The position numbers were made by a program, and so were the translations under genes. A stretch of 64,000 nt of DNA from AP-15 sp035503615 (GTDB lineage: Bacteria; Pseudomonadota; Alphaproteobacteria; ATCC43930; CGMCC-115725), in assembly GCA_035503615.1 (NCBI GenBank), contig DATJTI010000060.1:32311-96310 (forward strand). Direction: 5' to 3'. Below, one piece after another: positions 25,461-34,867 of this stretch. The number at the start of each line of letters is the position of its first letter. Position 1 is the stretch's first letter. The notes under the pieces were generated by a model. It made no database searches, was not told the origin of the DNA, and saw only the letters and a program-made list of their open reading frames with translations.

Positions 25461-27602
25461 ATGACCCGATTGACGATCCGCACCCGGTTGATCGTGCTGT
25501 CGAGCGTGCTGCTGCTCGCCCTGGTCGGCACCAACTCCTACTTGAACCACAAGCTCGCCGAGAACTCTGCCGGCATGGTCAGGGCGGCCGAGCTGCTCGG
25601 CGTCATCGAAGCGGCGAACAGTGCCCAGATCGCGTTTGGCGAGATGCGGTACTGGATGACCGACCTCGCGGTCAGCATGCTGATGCTGTCCGAACGCAAT
25701 GCGCAAGCGGCGCAGAACCGGATGGAGCAGGAACTCGACCTGCTCGCACTGCGCCGCCCGCGCGCCGTCGCCGCGGTGCGCCGGGAGCTCAAACTCTATC
25801 ACCAGCTCGCTCACCAGGCGGTCGATGAATACACCAACGACCATCGGGTCATCGGCAATTCGCTGTTGGCGCGGGCGAGCGAGCACAGCGTCGAAGTGGA
25901 CCGGCTGCTCACCGCGATCGTCGCCGAGCAGACGCGCGAGGCGATCGCTTCGCGCGAGCACGTGGTCAAGGTTGCCAAATCGGCGACCCGCGTATCGCGG
26001 ATCGTCGTCTCGCTGGCGGTGCTGATCGGCGCGTTCCTGACCTTTCTCGTGTTGCGCTCGATCGCGGTTCCGTTGCGTCGGCTGGTAATGGCGATGCGCG
26101 GTCTCGACGCGGGCGATGTCACCGTCAAGATTCCGGCCGCCGGACCGGACGAGATCGGTGCGATGGCCCGCACGCTCGCCGCCTTTCGCAACACTCTCGA
26201 AGAGCTGCGACGCACCTTGGCGCAGTTCGAGGCGCTGCGCGCGGTGGGCCGCGCGGTCGGCTCGACGCTTGACCTCGAAGCAGTGCTCGGGCTGGTCGTC
26301 GCCCGCGCCGTCGAGTTCTCACAGGCGAGCGCCGGCGTGGTCTACGAATACGATGAGGCCGCCCGCGAGTTTCGTTTTCGGATGAGCCACGGGGCCGAAC
26401 CGGGCTTGGCGGACGATCTCAAGGCGCGGCCGATTCGGTTCGGCGAGGGCGCGCTCAGCCGGGCGGCGATGAGCACCACACCGGCCCAGATCGCCGATTT
26501 GAACGACCCGCACGGCGTTGGTGTGCCGATCTTGGCGAGCGTATTGGCAAAGCTGGGCTACCGCTCGCTGCTTGCGGCACCGCTGATGCACGAGCAGACC
26601 ATCCTTGGCGGCTTGATCGTGGTGCGCCGCGAAGCCGGCCGTTTTTCGGACGAGACGGTGCAGCTGGTCGAAGCCTTTGCGATCCAATCGGCACTCGCCG
26701 TGCGCAACGCCAAGCTGTTCGAGGAGCAGCGCCAGCGCGAACGCGACCTGCGCGCCGCGCACGACCAGCTCAAGGCTGCGCAAGCCAATCTGATCCAGGC
26801 CGAAAAGATGGCCTCGCTCGGCCAGCTGACCGCCGGCATCGCGCACGAGATCAAGAACCCGCTCAATTTTGTCAATAACTTTGCCGAGTTGTCGCACGAG
26901 CTGCTGGACGAGTTGAAGGGCGTGATCGGGCCCCCGGCCGACCCGCAGAGCGGCGAGGAGCGCGACGAGCTTATCGGCACGCTCGACGCCAATCTGGCAA
27001 AGATCGCCGAGCACGGCAGGCGTGCCGACGGTATCGTCAAAAGCATGCTGCTGCATTCCCGTGGCGACAGCGGCGAGCGCCGGCAGAGCGACCTCAACGC
27101 CCTGATCGAGGACGCGCTCAACCTCGCCTTTCACGGCGCTCGCGCCCAGGACCAGAGCTTCAATGTCACCCTCGAACGCGAGCTCGACCCCGGTCTCGGT
27201 CCGGTCGAGACGGTACCCCAGGACATCACCCGCGTGTTCTTGAACCTGTTCGCCAATGCCTTCTACGCGGTCAACAAGCGCCGCCGCGAGGGTGGCGAGC
27301 CGGAGTTCGCGCCAATGGTCAAGGTGGTCACCCGCAACCGTGGCGAGATGGCCGAAATACGCGTTCGCGACAACGGCATCGGCATGCCGTCCGAGGTGCG
27401 CGACAAGGCGTTCACGCCGTTCTTCACGACGAAGCCCACCGGCGAGGGCACCGGACTCGGCCTGTCGATCAGCTATGACATCGTGGTCCAGGAACATGGC
27501 GGCACCATCGCCGTCGACAGCGAGCCGGGCCAATTCACCGAATTCACGATTTGCCTGCCGCGCCACCCGGTGGCTGCCGCCATGGCGGTGGCGTCGGCAT
27601 GA
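25461..27602 (+). CDS. HAMP-GAF sensor histidine kinase
   Basis: 713 residues. Order: TM1 (LIVLSSVLLLALVGT), a helical periplasmic sensor region of about 150 residues, TM2 (VVSLAVLIGAFLTFLVL), HAMP (about 200-250), GAF domain (about 270-410), a coiled coil, then H-box GIAHEIKNPLNFVNNF with phospho-accepting H462. The catalytic domain has NLFANAFYAVNKRR, DNGIGMP and GEGTGLGLSIS. It lies 26 nt behind the DUF3365 gene and overlaps the Nudix gene by ATGA. The receiver-only protein two genes upstream is the likely phosphoryl acceptor. Confidence 0.92.
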   Translation: MTRLTIRTRLIVLSSVLLLALVGTNSYLNHKLAENSAGMVRAAELLGVIEAANSAQIAFGEMRYWMTDLAVSMLMLSERNAQAAQNRMEQELDLLALRRPRAVAAVRRELKLYHQLAHQAVDEYTNDHRVIGNSLLARASEHSVEVDRLLTAIVAEQTREAIASREHVVKVAKSATRVSRIVVSLAVLIGAFLTFLVLRSIAVPLRRLVMAMRGLDAGDVTVKIPAAGPDEIGAMARTLAAFRNTLEELRRTLAQFEALRAVGRAVGSTLDLEAVLGLVVARAVEFSQASAGVVYEYDEAAREFRFRMSHGAEPGLADDLKARPIRFGEGALSRAAMSTTPAQIADLNDPHGVGVPILASVLAKLGYRSLLAAPLMHEQTILGGLIVVRREAGRFSDETVQLVEAFAIQSALAVRNAKLFEEQRQRERDLRAAHDQLKAAQANLIQAEKMASLGQLTAGIAHEIKNPLNFVNNFAELSHELLDELKGVIGPPADPQSGEERDELIGTLDANLAKIAEHGRRADGIVKSMLLHSRGDSGERRQSDLNALIEDALNLAFHGARAQDQSFNVTLERELDPGLGPVETVPQDITRVFLNLFANAFYAVNKRRREGGEPEFAPMVKVVTRNRGEMAEIRVRDNGIGMPSEVRDKAFTPFFTTKPTGEGTGLGLSISYDIVVQEHGGTIAVDSEPGQFTEFTICLPRHPVAAAMAVASA

Positions 27603-28252
27603 CCGCCATCGGCCCGCCCGCCGTCGGCCCGCCCGCTCACCCGCCCCTTCACCGGGATGTCGAGATCATCGAGCGTGCCACCGGGTTCGCGCGATTTTTG
27701 CGAATCGAGGTCATCCGCTTCAGGCACCGCCTGTTCCGCGGCGAGTGGAGCCTTCCCCATACCTATGACGTGCTGCGGCGCGGCGCGGCAGTGGCGGTCG
27801 TGCTTTACGACCCCGACCACGACCGGGTCGTGCTGGTCGAGCAGCTGCGGCTGCCCGCGCTATTGGCCGGGGCGTCGCCATGGCAGCTCGAAATCGTCGC
27901 CGGCCTCGTCGCTGCGGATGAGCCTCCGGAGCGGGTCGCGGTGCGCGAGACGCGCGAGGAGACGGGCCTCGCGCTTGCCGGCGAACTCGTCCCGATCCAG
28001 CGCTACCTGCCATCGCCCGGGGATTCGGACGAGAGCGTGTGGCTGTATTGCGCCCGTGTCGATGCAACCGTAGCGGCCGGTGTGCACGGCTTGCCGGAAG
28101 AGGGCGAAGACATCCGCGTCGTGGTCAAAAGCATGGCCGAGGTCGAGGCGATGCTCGAAGCGGGCGCGATCGAGAATGGCCATACCCTCCTCGGGCTGTA
28201 CTGGCTGCTGCGCCACCGCGACCGGTTGCGCCGGATGTGGGGCGCGGGTTGA
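27599..28252 (+). CDS. Nudix hydrolase, ADP-ribose pyrophosphatase-like
   Basis: 217 residues; the ATG overlaps the kinase stop (ATGA). The Nudix box is complete: GLVAADEPPERVAVRETREE followed by TGL. The preceding VVLVEQLRLPAL and following YLPSPGDSDE match the ADP-ribose/nucleoside-diphosphate-sugar pyrophosphatase (NudF/TrgB) branch, which contributes to tellurite tolerance in some bacteria. The N-terminus carries a short Pro-rich duplication (GPPAVGPPA). Coupling to a sensor kinase is unusual and may be read-through only. Confidence 0.85.
   Translation: MTAIGPPAVGPPAHPPLHRDVEIIERATGFARFLRIEVIRFRHRLFRGEWSLPHTYDVLRRGAAVAVVLYDPDHDRVVLVEQLRLPALLAGASPWQLEIVAGLVAADEPPERVAVRETREETGLALAGELVPIQRYLPSPGDSDESVWLYCARVDATVAAGVHGLPEEGEDIRVVVKSMAEVEAMLEAGAIENGHTLLGLYWLLRHRDRLRRMWGAG
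27609..27636. repeat. 15-bp in-frame duplication at the start of the Nudix gene
   Basis: TCGGCCCGCCCGCCG at 27609 is followed by a near-identical copy at 27624, encoding GPPAVGPPA within the first 12 residues of the Nudix protein. Confidence 0.85.
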
Positions 28253-28327
28253 CACGAGCCGGGCTGCGAGCGAGGGCGTGAAGGGCTTCTACTGCTCCGC
28301 CAGTGCTCGTGGCGTGAGGTGGGCCGG

Positions 28328-29524
28328 TCACGGCGATCCGAATGCCCTGAAATGTTTCGATAACGCCAGGCCCTGGCGCTGGTAGGACGAGCCGATGGCG
28401 CGGCCATAAAGCTTGTCGGGGCGGGCGATCAGCCGCTCGTAGACCAGCCGGCCGAGCACCTGACCGTCCTCGATCAGAAACGGCACTTCGTGTGAGCGTA
28501 CTTCGAGGACGGCGCGGCTGCCGCTGCCGCCGGTCTCCAAGGTGCCGAAGCCCGGGTCGAAAAATCCGGCGAAATGCACCCGGAACTCGCCGACAAAGGT
28601 GTGGTAAGGCAGCATTTCGGCAGCATGGTCGGGCGGCACGACGACCGCCTCGCGCGACGCCAGGATATAGAAATCATGCGGGTCGAGTACGACACCACCG
28701 GCCGAACCCGGTCCGCGATGGGCGTGGACCGGCTCCCAGAAATCGCCCGGATCGTAGTGGTGAATGCGATCGACATCGATCAGGTCGGTGTGGCGCCGGG
28801 CCTTGTAGCCGACAATGCCGTCCGCCGCTTCACCGGCGACATCGACGGTGAAGGCGAGCCCGTCCCGGATTGCCTCGCGCCCCAGGCTCTCGCGCGCCGC
28901 GCCGCCGGTGGCCTCGACGAGGCCGACCTCCTCATGCAGCCGGCGCAGTGCCGCATCGCTGAACGGGGGCGAGCCGCGGCGGATCCGCAACTGCACCAGG
29001 CTCGACCCGGTGCGCACCAGAATGCTGAACGAGCGCGGCGAAATCTCGGCGTAGAGCGGACCCTTGTAGCCGTCGCGCACCCGGTCGAACTCGATGCCGT
29101 GATCGGTGATCACCCGGGCAAAGACGTCGAGCCGCCCGATCGAGCTTTTCGGGTTGGCGAGTGCCGCGGTGCGTGTGCGCAGCGCCAGCGCCTCCAGCAG
29201 CGGAATGATATAGACGCAGTCCTTTTCGAGGACGGCACCCCGGGTCAAGTCGATCCGATGCATCGACAACAGTTCGAGCTTGTCGGCGACACTCGCCCGT
29301 TGCCCCGGCAGAAAGCTCGCGCGAACCCGATAGCCGACCTCGCCCAAACGCAGATCGATGCTCGCCGGCTGGATCTGCGCGTCGGCGATCGGCTGCGAGG
29401 AGCGGATCTCGCGCCCGAGCGCCACGGCTTCGCGCAGCATCTGCGACGGCAGCAACCCGGTCGAGCGGTCCGCATCAGCGGGCTCGGTAGCAGGACGCGG
29501 TGCAGCCTCGGTCGGCTCGGTCAT
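28328..29524 (-). CDS. dcd: 2'-deoxycytidine 5'-triphosphate deaminase, long alphaproteobacterial type
   Basis: 398 residues, the long two-domain form found in alphaproteobacteria (ordinary Dcd is about 190). It deaminates dCTP to dUTP for thymidylate synthesis. Family blocks include QIQPASIDLRLGEVGYRVRA, ANPKSSIGRLDVFARVI, YAEISPRSFSILVRTGSSL with QLRIRRG, and the second-domain YHTFVGEFRVHFAGFFDPGF. An N-terminal extension of about 25 residues (EPTEAAPRPATEPADAD) precedes the conserved start at GLLPSQML; an internal start there is possible but no ATG exists in frame. Confidence 0.9.
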   Translation of the reverse strand: MTEPTEAAPRPATEPADADRSTGLLPSQMLREAVALGREIRSSQPIADAQIQPASIDLRLGEVGYRVRASFLPGQRASVADKLELLSMHRIDLTRGAVLEKDCVYIIPLLEALALRTRTAALANPKSSIGRLDVFARVITDHGIEFDRVRDGYKGPLYAEISPRSFSILVRTGSSLVQLRIRRGSPPFSDAALRRLHEEVGLVEATGGAARESLGREAIRDGLAFTVDVAGEAADGIVGYKARRHTDLIDVDRIHHYDPGDFWEPVHAHRGPGSAGGVVLDPHDFYILASREAVVVPPDHAAEMLPYHTFVGEFRVHFAGFFDPGFGTLETGGSGSRAVLEVRSHEVPFLIEDGQVLGRLVYERLIARPDKLYGRAIGSSYQRQGLALSKHFRAFGSP

Positions 29525-29684
29525 CGGACAGTCACCGGCATGGAATGGTTCCTCTATCTAGGCTACGGCGCGCCCGCCGCAAATGGTGCCGCGCGCTGCC
29601 TGCTGCCCGGCCGTCCGCGCGCTTGCGTCCGCCCGGCCAGCACCCGATAGTCCGCAGCCAAAGACGCGGGCGACGGAGAGGGAG

Positions 29685-30701
29685 ATGCCGATGCAGATCC
29701 GCGACGGCTTTGTCGGCTCGGTCGGGAACACGCCGCTGATCCGGCTGCGCCGGGCCTCGCAAGAGACCGGGTGCACGATCCTCGGCAAGGCCGAGTTCCT
29801 GAACCCGGGTGGGTCGGTCAAGGACCGTGCCGCGCTTTACATCATCAAGGATGCCGAGGAGCGCGGTCTGCTGCGGCCCGGTGGCGTCATCGTCGAAGGC
29901 ACCGCCGGTAACACCGGGATCGGGCTGGCGCTGGTCGGGAATGCGCGCGGGTACCGTACCGTGATCGTCATGCCCGAGACGCAAAGCCAGGAAAAAAAGG
30001 ACATGCTGCTGCTGTGCGGCGCCGATCTGCGGCTGGTGCCGGCGGTGCCCTACGCCAACCCGATGCATTATGCGCGCTATTCCGGAACGCTCGCCGCGGA
30101 GATCGCGGCGGCCGAGCCGAATGGCGCCATCTGGGCCAACCAGTTCGACAATCTCGCCAACCGGCGCGGCCATTACGAGACGACCGGGCCCGAGATCTGG
30201 GACCAGACATTGGGCAAGGTCGACGGCTTCACCTGCTCGGTCGGCACCGGCGGCACGCTCTCGGGTGTCGGCATCGCGCTCAAGGAGCGCAACCCCAAGG
30301 TCCAGATCTACCTGTCCGACTGCATGGGGTCGGGGATCTACAGCTGGTATGCGCGGGGCGAGTTCAAGCCGGAAGGCAGCTCGATCACCGAGGGGATCGG
30401 CAACAATCACGAAACCAAGAACCTCGAAGGCTTCGCCCCGGATGGGCAATTCCGGATCACCGACACCGAGATGCTGCCGGTGCTGTTCGACCTGGTGCGC
30501 GAGGAGGGGCTGGTGCTCGGCGGCTCGACCGGGATCAATGTCTGCGGGGCCATCCGCCTGGCGCGCCTGATGGGCCCCGGCCACACGATCGTCACCATCC
30601 TCGCCGATTCCGGCACGCGTTATCAATCAAAGCTGTTCAATCCCGGTTTTCTGAGAGAGAAGAACCTGCCAGTCCCAGCATGGCTGGAGAAGACATCATG
30701 A
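29685..30701 (+). CDS. cysK: Cysteine synthase A-like PLP enzyme
   Basis: 338 residues; two ATGs (29685, 29691) share one GGAGAGGGAG ribosome site. It belongs to the beta-family PLP enzymes: PGGSVKDRAA holds the Schiff-base Lys, GTAGNTGIG binds the substrate carboxylate and SVGTGGTLSG the phosphate. It would make cysteine from O-acetylserine and sulfide, although this longer alphaproteobacterial type could prefer another acceptor. It is the first gene of a tight operon (overlap ATGA) with alanyl-tRNA editing and sulfurtransferase genes. Confidence 0.85.
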   Translation: MPMQIRDGFVGSVGNTPLIRLRRASQETGCTILGKAEFLNPGGSVKDRAALYIIKDAEERGLLRPGGVIVEGTAGNTGIGLALVGNARGYRTVIVMPETQSQEKKDMLLLCGADLRLVPAVPYANPMHYARYSGTLAAEIAAAEPNGAIWANQFDNLANRRGHYETTGPEIWDQTLGKVDGFTCSVGTGGTLSGVGIALKERNPKVQIYLSDCMGSGIYSWYARGEFKPEGSSITEGIGNNHETKNLEGFAPDGQFRITDTEMLPVLFDLVREEGLVLGGSTGINVCGAIRLARLMGPGHTIVTILADSGTRYQSKLFNPGFLREKNLPVPAWLEKTS

Positions 30702-31408
30702 CCGAGCTGTTGTTTCGCGAGGATGGCTATGCGCGCCGCTGCGAAGCGCGCGTGATCGGCGCCGACGCGCGCGGCATCCGCCTCGACCGCACCGTTTTCT
30801 ACCCGACGGGCGGCGGCCAGCCGGGCGATACCGGTGTGCTGCTCCCGGCTTCCGGCGAGGCGATCGCGATCGCCGATACGGTCAAGGGTGCCGTGCCGGA
30901 CGAGGTGATCCACGTGCCGGCGCCGGGCACGAATTTGCCCGCGCCCGGCACCGTGCTCAGCGCCGAGATCGATTGGCCGCGGCGCCACCGGCTGATGCGC
31001 ATGCACACCTGCCTGCACCTGTTGTGCAATATCGTTCCGGGGGCGGTCACCGGCGGACAGGTCGGCGACGGCAGGGGCCGGCTCGATTTCGACGTGCCGG
31101 GAGCGAGCCTCGACAAGGTGGCGATCGCAGCCGCGCTGAACGCGCTGATCGCCGCCGGGCACCCGGTCGAGCCGCGTTGGATCAGCGACGCGGAGCTGGC
31201 GGCGAAGCCCGAGCTGGTGCGCACGATGTCGGTCAAGCCGCCTGCCGGCAGCGGGCGGGTGCGGGTCATCGACATTGCCGGTGTCGATCTGCAGCCTTGC
31301 GGCGGCACGCATGTCCGCAATACCGCCGAGATCGGTCCGGTGGTCGTGAGCAAAATCGAAAACAAAGGGCGGCAGAACCGGCGTATCATGATCGCCTTCG
31401 CCGAGTGA
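30698..31408 (+). CDS. Alanyl-tRNA editing protein (AlaX family)
   Basis: 236 residues, the AlaX-M size. It hydrolyses Ser (or Gly) mischarged on tRNA-Ala in trans. The zinc-site motifs are present: RMHTCLHLL (HxxxH) and CGGTHV (CxxxH); the N-terminal barrel shows FYPTGGGQPGDTG, which is the hallmark of the AlaRS editing-associated domain. The ATG overlaps the cysK stop. Placement beside Ser/Cys metabolism makes sense because serine is the editing target and the cysteine precursor. Confidence 0.92.
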   Translation: MTELLFREDGYARRCEARVIGADARGIRLDRTVFYPTGGGQPGDTGVLLPASGEAIAIADTVKGAVPDEVIHVPAPGTNLPAPGTVLSAEIDWPRRHRLMRMHTCLHLLCNIVPGAVTGGQVGDGRGRLDFDVPGASLDKVAIAAALNALIAAGHPVEPRWISDAELAAKPELVRTMSVKPPAGSGRVRVIDIAGVDLQPCGGTHVRNTAEIGPVVVSKIENKGRQNRRIMIAFAE

Positions 31409-31426
31409 TGCGGAGAAAATGCCGCG

Positions 31427-32290
31427 ATGCCCTATGCCCGTCCCGAAGCGCTCGTCAAAAGCGAGTGGCTCGCCCTCCATCTCGACGACCCGCGCATCTG
31501 TGTGCTCGACGCGTCGTTCAAATTGCCGGGGATCCTGCCGACCGCGCGGGAGGATTACGAACGGGAGCATATCGCGGGGGCGGTGTTTTTCGATATCGAC
31601 GACATCGCCGAGCCCGGCACCAGCTTGCCGCATATGGTTCCGTCGCCGGAGCTGTTCGCGCGGAAGATCGGCGCGCTCGGCATCGGCGACGACACCCATG
31701 TCATTGTCTACGACAGCACTGGCCTGAACTCGGCGGGGCGAGCCTGGTGGATGCTGCGGCTGTTCGGGCATGACGATGTGGCGCTGCTCGATGGCGGGTT
31801 GCCAAAATGGCAGGCCGAGAGGCGGCCGCTGACGAGTGCGGTCCCCGTTCCGCCGCCACGGTCTTTCACGGCGCGGCTCAATCCGGCGCTGGTGCGCGAC
31901 AAGGCGGCACTGCTCGGCAACCTCACGTCAAGGCGGGAACAGATCGTCGACGCGCGCGCCGCCGGCCGGTTCGCCGGCACCATCGCCGAGCCGCGGCCCG
32001 GAATGCGCAGCGGCCATATCCCGGGCAGCCGGAACCTGCCCTATGACCGGCTGACCGACCCCGCGACACACCGGTTACTGGGTGCCGAGGAGCTCGCCCG
32101 GCTCTTCGCGGCGGCCGGGGTCGCGGTCGACCGGCCGATCGTGACCAGCTGCGGCTCGGGGGTCACCGCCTGCGCGCTGGCGTTTGCGCTGCACCTGATC
32201 GGGCATTCCGCCGCGGTCTATGACGGCTCGTGGTCGGAATGGGGCCTGCCCGGCGACACTCCGGTCGAGACCGGTGCGGCAAGGGGCTGA
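31427..32290 (+). CDS. sseA: 3-mercaptopyruvate/thiosulfate sulfurtransferase (two rhodanese domains)
   Basis: 287 residues with two rhodanese domains. The C-terminal active-site loop is TSCGSGVTACALAFAL, where CGSGVTA matches the mercaptopyruvate sulfurtransferase type rather than thiosulfate-specific rhodanese. The N-terminal inactive domain has the usual YEREHIAGAVFFDID and the linker RAWWMLRLFGHDDVALLDGG. It follows alaX by 18 nt in the cysK operon, consistent with cysteine-derived sulfur transfer. Confidence 0.92.
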   Translation: MPYARPEALVKSEWLALHLDDPRICVLDASFKLPGILPTAREDYEREHIAGAVFFDIDDIAEPGTSLPHMVPSPELFARKIGALGIGDDTHVIVYDSTGLNSAGRAWWMLRLFGHDDVALLDGGLPKWQAERRPLTSAVPVPPPRSFTARLNPALVRDKAALLGNLTSRREQIVDARAAGRFAGTIAEPRPGMRSGHIPGSRNLPYDRLTDPATHRLLGAEELARLFAAAGVAVDRPIVTSCGSGVTACALAFALHLIGHSAAVYDGSWSEWGLPGDTPVETGAARG

Positions 32291-32307
32291 ACCAGGGGCT
32301 GAACGCG

Positions 32308-32877
32308 GTGCTGCACGACACGATCACCTACCTCGAGATGCTGGCGCGGCCGGCGATCGGACGGGCGCCGGTCCCGTCCGGCAAGCTTGCGCTGATGCGG
32401 GCCGAGAATTGCACGACCGGGTTCTACCGCTACATCTATGATGCGGTCGGCGAACCTTGGCTGTGGTTCGAGCGGCGGCTTTATGGCGACACCGCCCTGG
32501 CGCAGCTGATCACCAAGCCGACCATCGAGATTTTCGTATTGTATGTCGGTGGGGTCCCGGCCGGCTTTTTCGAGCTCGACACGGCAGAGCGGCGCGAGAC
32601 CAAGCTGTGCTATTTCGGCCTCGTTCCCGATTTCATCGGCCGCGGATACGGCGCCTATATGCTGCAGGCGGCAATCGACCGGGCCTGGACGGCGCGGCCG
32701 ATCGACCGGTTCTGGCTGCATACCTCGACCTACGACCATCCGCACGCGCTGCAGGTTTATCAGCGCGCCGGATTTACCGTCTACGCCCGGCGCCCGGTCT
32801 CGTTCGAAGACCCGCGGCTGCAAGGGATTCTGCCGCGCACACTGCGCCACCGATTGTTGCCGTCGCTGGAGCGCTAG
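32308..32877 (+). CDS. GNAT-family N-acetyltransferase
   Basis: 189 residues when begun at the GTG at 32308, which has CAGGGG upstream and falls just after the sseA stop; an upstream in-frame ATG at 32230 would run through sseA. The acetyl-CoA-binding loop is LVPDFIGRGYGAYMLQAAID, followed by RFWLHTSTYDHPHALQVYQRAGF, the classic GNAT motif A/B pattern. Substrate unknown. Last gene of the cysK-alaX-sseA operon. Confidence 0.85.
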   Translation: MLHDTITYLEMLARPAIGRAPVPSGKLALMRAENCTTGFYRYIYDAVGEPWLWFERRLYGDTALAQLITKPTIEIFVLYVGGVPAGFFELDTAERRETKLCYFGLVPDFIGRGYGAYMLQAAIDRAWTARPIDRFWLHTSTYDHPHALQVYQRAGFTVYARRPVSFEDPRLQGILPRTLRHRLLPSLER

Positions 32878-32905
32878 CGCTGTCGCCTGCCGGCACGGGT
32901 CGAGC

Positions 32906-32931
32906 GTATTGGCCCCTTGTATTGGCCCCTT
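32906..32931. repeat. 13-bp tandem duplication in a spacer
   Basis: GTATTGGCCCCTT is repeated exactly at 32906 and 32919, 29 nt past the acetyltransferase stop. The 285-bp spacer to pqiB holds no gene that I can see. Confidence 0.9.
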
Positions 32932-33163
32932 GGGACACTCCCCGTTGCGACACCCACCCGGCTTCGAGAAGAGTGCCGGAGCGCTGCAATGCCCCGTTAT
33001 CTGCCGGCTTTGCATCATTCCGCGCCATCGGCCCGGCATTTTCGACGGTGCGGCAACACCAGCACGCTGGACCAGACCAATTGACCTGGATGGCCATGAA
33101 CACGAAACTGCCAGCCTCGGGTGACAGCGGTGCTGCAGCGCACCGGACCGCGGGGAGCCTTTG

Positions 33164-34867
33164 ATGAGCGATCTCGCTGAGCCGCCGGCCGTGGCGCAGG
33201 CCGTGACCCGGCGCTCACGCCGGATTTCGGTGATCTGGGTCATCCCATTGGTGGCCGTCCTGATCGGAGCCTGGCTCGCCTGGGACACCTGGTCGAAGGA
33301 AGGGCCGACGATCACGGTGAGGTTCGACACCGCTGAGGGTCTGCAGGCCGGACAGTCGCAGCTCAAGTTCAAGGATATCGTCTTCGGCACGGTCAAGAGC
33401 CTCGACCTCACGCCCGACCATAATCACGTCGTCGTGACGATCGCCACGACACGCCAGGCCGAGCCGCTATTGACCAGCAAGACGGTATTCTGGGTGGTCA
33501 AGCCGCGGCTGTTTGCCGGTGCCATCTCCGGACTGCAAACGCTGTTCTCGGGAAGCTATATCGGCATGCTGCCGGGCGCCCAGGCCGGCAAGCCACGGCA
33601 CCATTTCATCGGGCGAGAGGACCCGCCGATCCTCGAAACCCATGTGCCGGGACGCATTTTTTACCTGAGAGCGCGCCGCCTCGGCTCGATCTCACTCGGT
33701 TCGCCGATCTTCTACCGCGGCCTCGGTGTCGGCGAAGTGCTGGGCTGGGACATCGGCAACATGGCGGAATATGTGACGATCCACGCCTTTGTGCGCGCGC
33801 CCTACGATAGCTATGTGCATGACGACACGCGCTTTTGGAACGCGTCCGGATTGTCGGTCAAGCTCGCTGGAAACGGGCTAGAGGTCGAATTCGAGTCGCT
33901 GCGCGCGGTGCTGCTCGGCGGCATCGCCTTTGCCACCCCGGCTTCGGGATCGGACAACCGTTTCGCCGCAGCGAGCAGCGAAGACCACGTCTTCCCGCTA
34001 TTTGCCGATCTTGAAACTGCGCAATCGGCCTCCTACACGACCAAGATCCCGGTGATATCCTATTTTTCCGGATCGGTAAGCGGTCTCGCACCGGGTTCTC
34101 CGGTCACGATCCACGGCCTTGTCGTCGGGCACGTCACCGATGTGCGGCTGGTTTACGACAAGACCAAGGACGCGGTGCTGGCACCGGTCCGCTTCGAAGT
34201 CGAACCCGAGCGTGTCGTCGGCGTCGGCGTCAGGGTGTTCAAGAACCCGGCCGACGCGGTCGCGGCATTGCTGCAAAAGGGGCTGCGCGCGACGGTGCAA
34301 AGCAGCAACCTGATTACCGGCCAGCAGCAGGTGGCGCTTGATTTCCTGCCCAATGCGCCGCCCGTCAAGCTGGCCATGGAGGACGGAAATTTCGTCTTGC
34401 CGACAGCACCGGCTGGCGGGTTCGCTGGCTTGCAGGCCTCGGCAAACGATCTGTTGGACAAGGTCAATGCGATCCCGTTCGACCAGATCGGCTACAATCT
34501 CGATAGCATCCTGAAATCCGTCAACGATCTGGCGAGCGGACCGCAGATGCGCGAGTCCCTGGTCAGGCTCGCGGCGACGATTGCGAGTGTCGAGCAGCTG
34601 ACGAAGAACCTCGATAGCAGCACCGCCCCGGCGCTGAAACGGCTGCCGGCATTGACGACGCAATTGCAGCGGACCGTGAACAGCGCCAACCAGCTGCTGG
34701 TGTCGCTCGACAATGGCTACGGCAACAACACCCGGTTCAATCGCGACATGGAGCGGCTCCTGGCCCAGACCAATGATGCGCTCGCCTCGGTTCGCGCGCT
34801 GGCCGACCTGCTGGCGCGGCATCCCGAGGCATTGATCAAGGGTCGCCCGGCGGGGGGTCTCGAATGA
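33164..34867 (+). CDS. pqiB: PqiB-like MCE-domain lipid-transport protein
   Basis: 567 residues. One N-terminal membrane anchor (VIWVIPLVAVLIGAWLAW) is followed by three MCE domains, beginning near GPTITVRFDTAEGLQAGQS, near RIFYLRARRLGSISLGSP, and near TKIPVISYFSGSVSGLAPGS, then a long coiled-coil tail. In E. coli PqiB such trimeric rings stack into a syringe-like channel that carries lipids between the inner and outer membranes. An ATG at 33164 directly after a TTG was chosen. It opens the operon pqiB-pqiC-pqiA. Confidence 0.9.
   Translation: MSDLAEPPAVAQAVTRRSRRISVIWVIPLVAVLIGAWLAWDTWSKEGPTITVRFDTAEGLQAGQSQLKFKDIVFGTVKSLDLTPDHNHVVVTIATTRQAEPLLTSKTVFWVVKPRLFAGAISGLQTLFSGSYIGMLPGAQAGKPRHHFIGREDPPILETHVPGRIFYLRARRLGSISLGSPIFYRGLGVGEVLGWDIGNMAEYVTIHAFVRAPYDSYVHDDTRFWNASGLSVKLAGNGLEVEFESLRAVLLGGIAFATPASGSDNRFAAASSEDHVFPLFADLETAQSASYTTKIPVISYFSGSVSGLAPGSPVTIHGLVVGHVTDVRLVYDKTKDAVLAPVRFEVEPERVVGVGVRVFKNPADAVAALLQKGLRATVQSSNLITGQQQVALDFLPNAPPVKLAMEDGNFVLPTAPAGGFAGLQASANDLLDKVNAIPFDQIGYNLDSILKSVNDLASGPQMRESLVRLAATIASVEQLTKNLDSSTAPALKRLPALTTQLQRTVNSANQLLVSLDNGYGNNTRFNRDMERLLAQTNDALASVRALADLLARHPEALIKGRPAGGLE

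Noticed and set aside
28250..28315. CACGAGC...GCTCGTG inverted repeat between the Nudix and dcd genes as a terminator
   Set aside because: Loop of about 50 bases, only seven pairs and no T tract.
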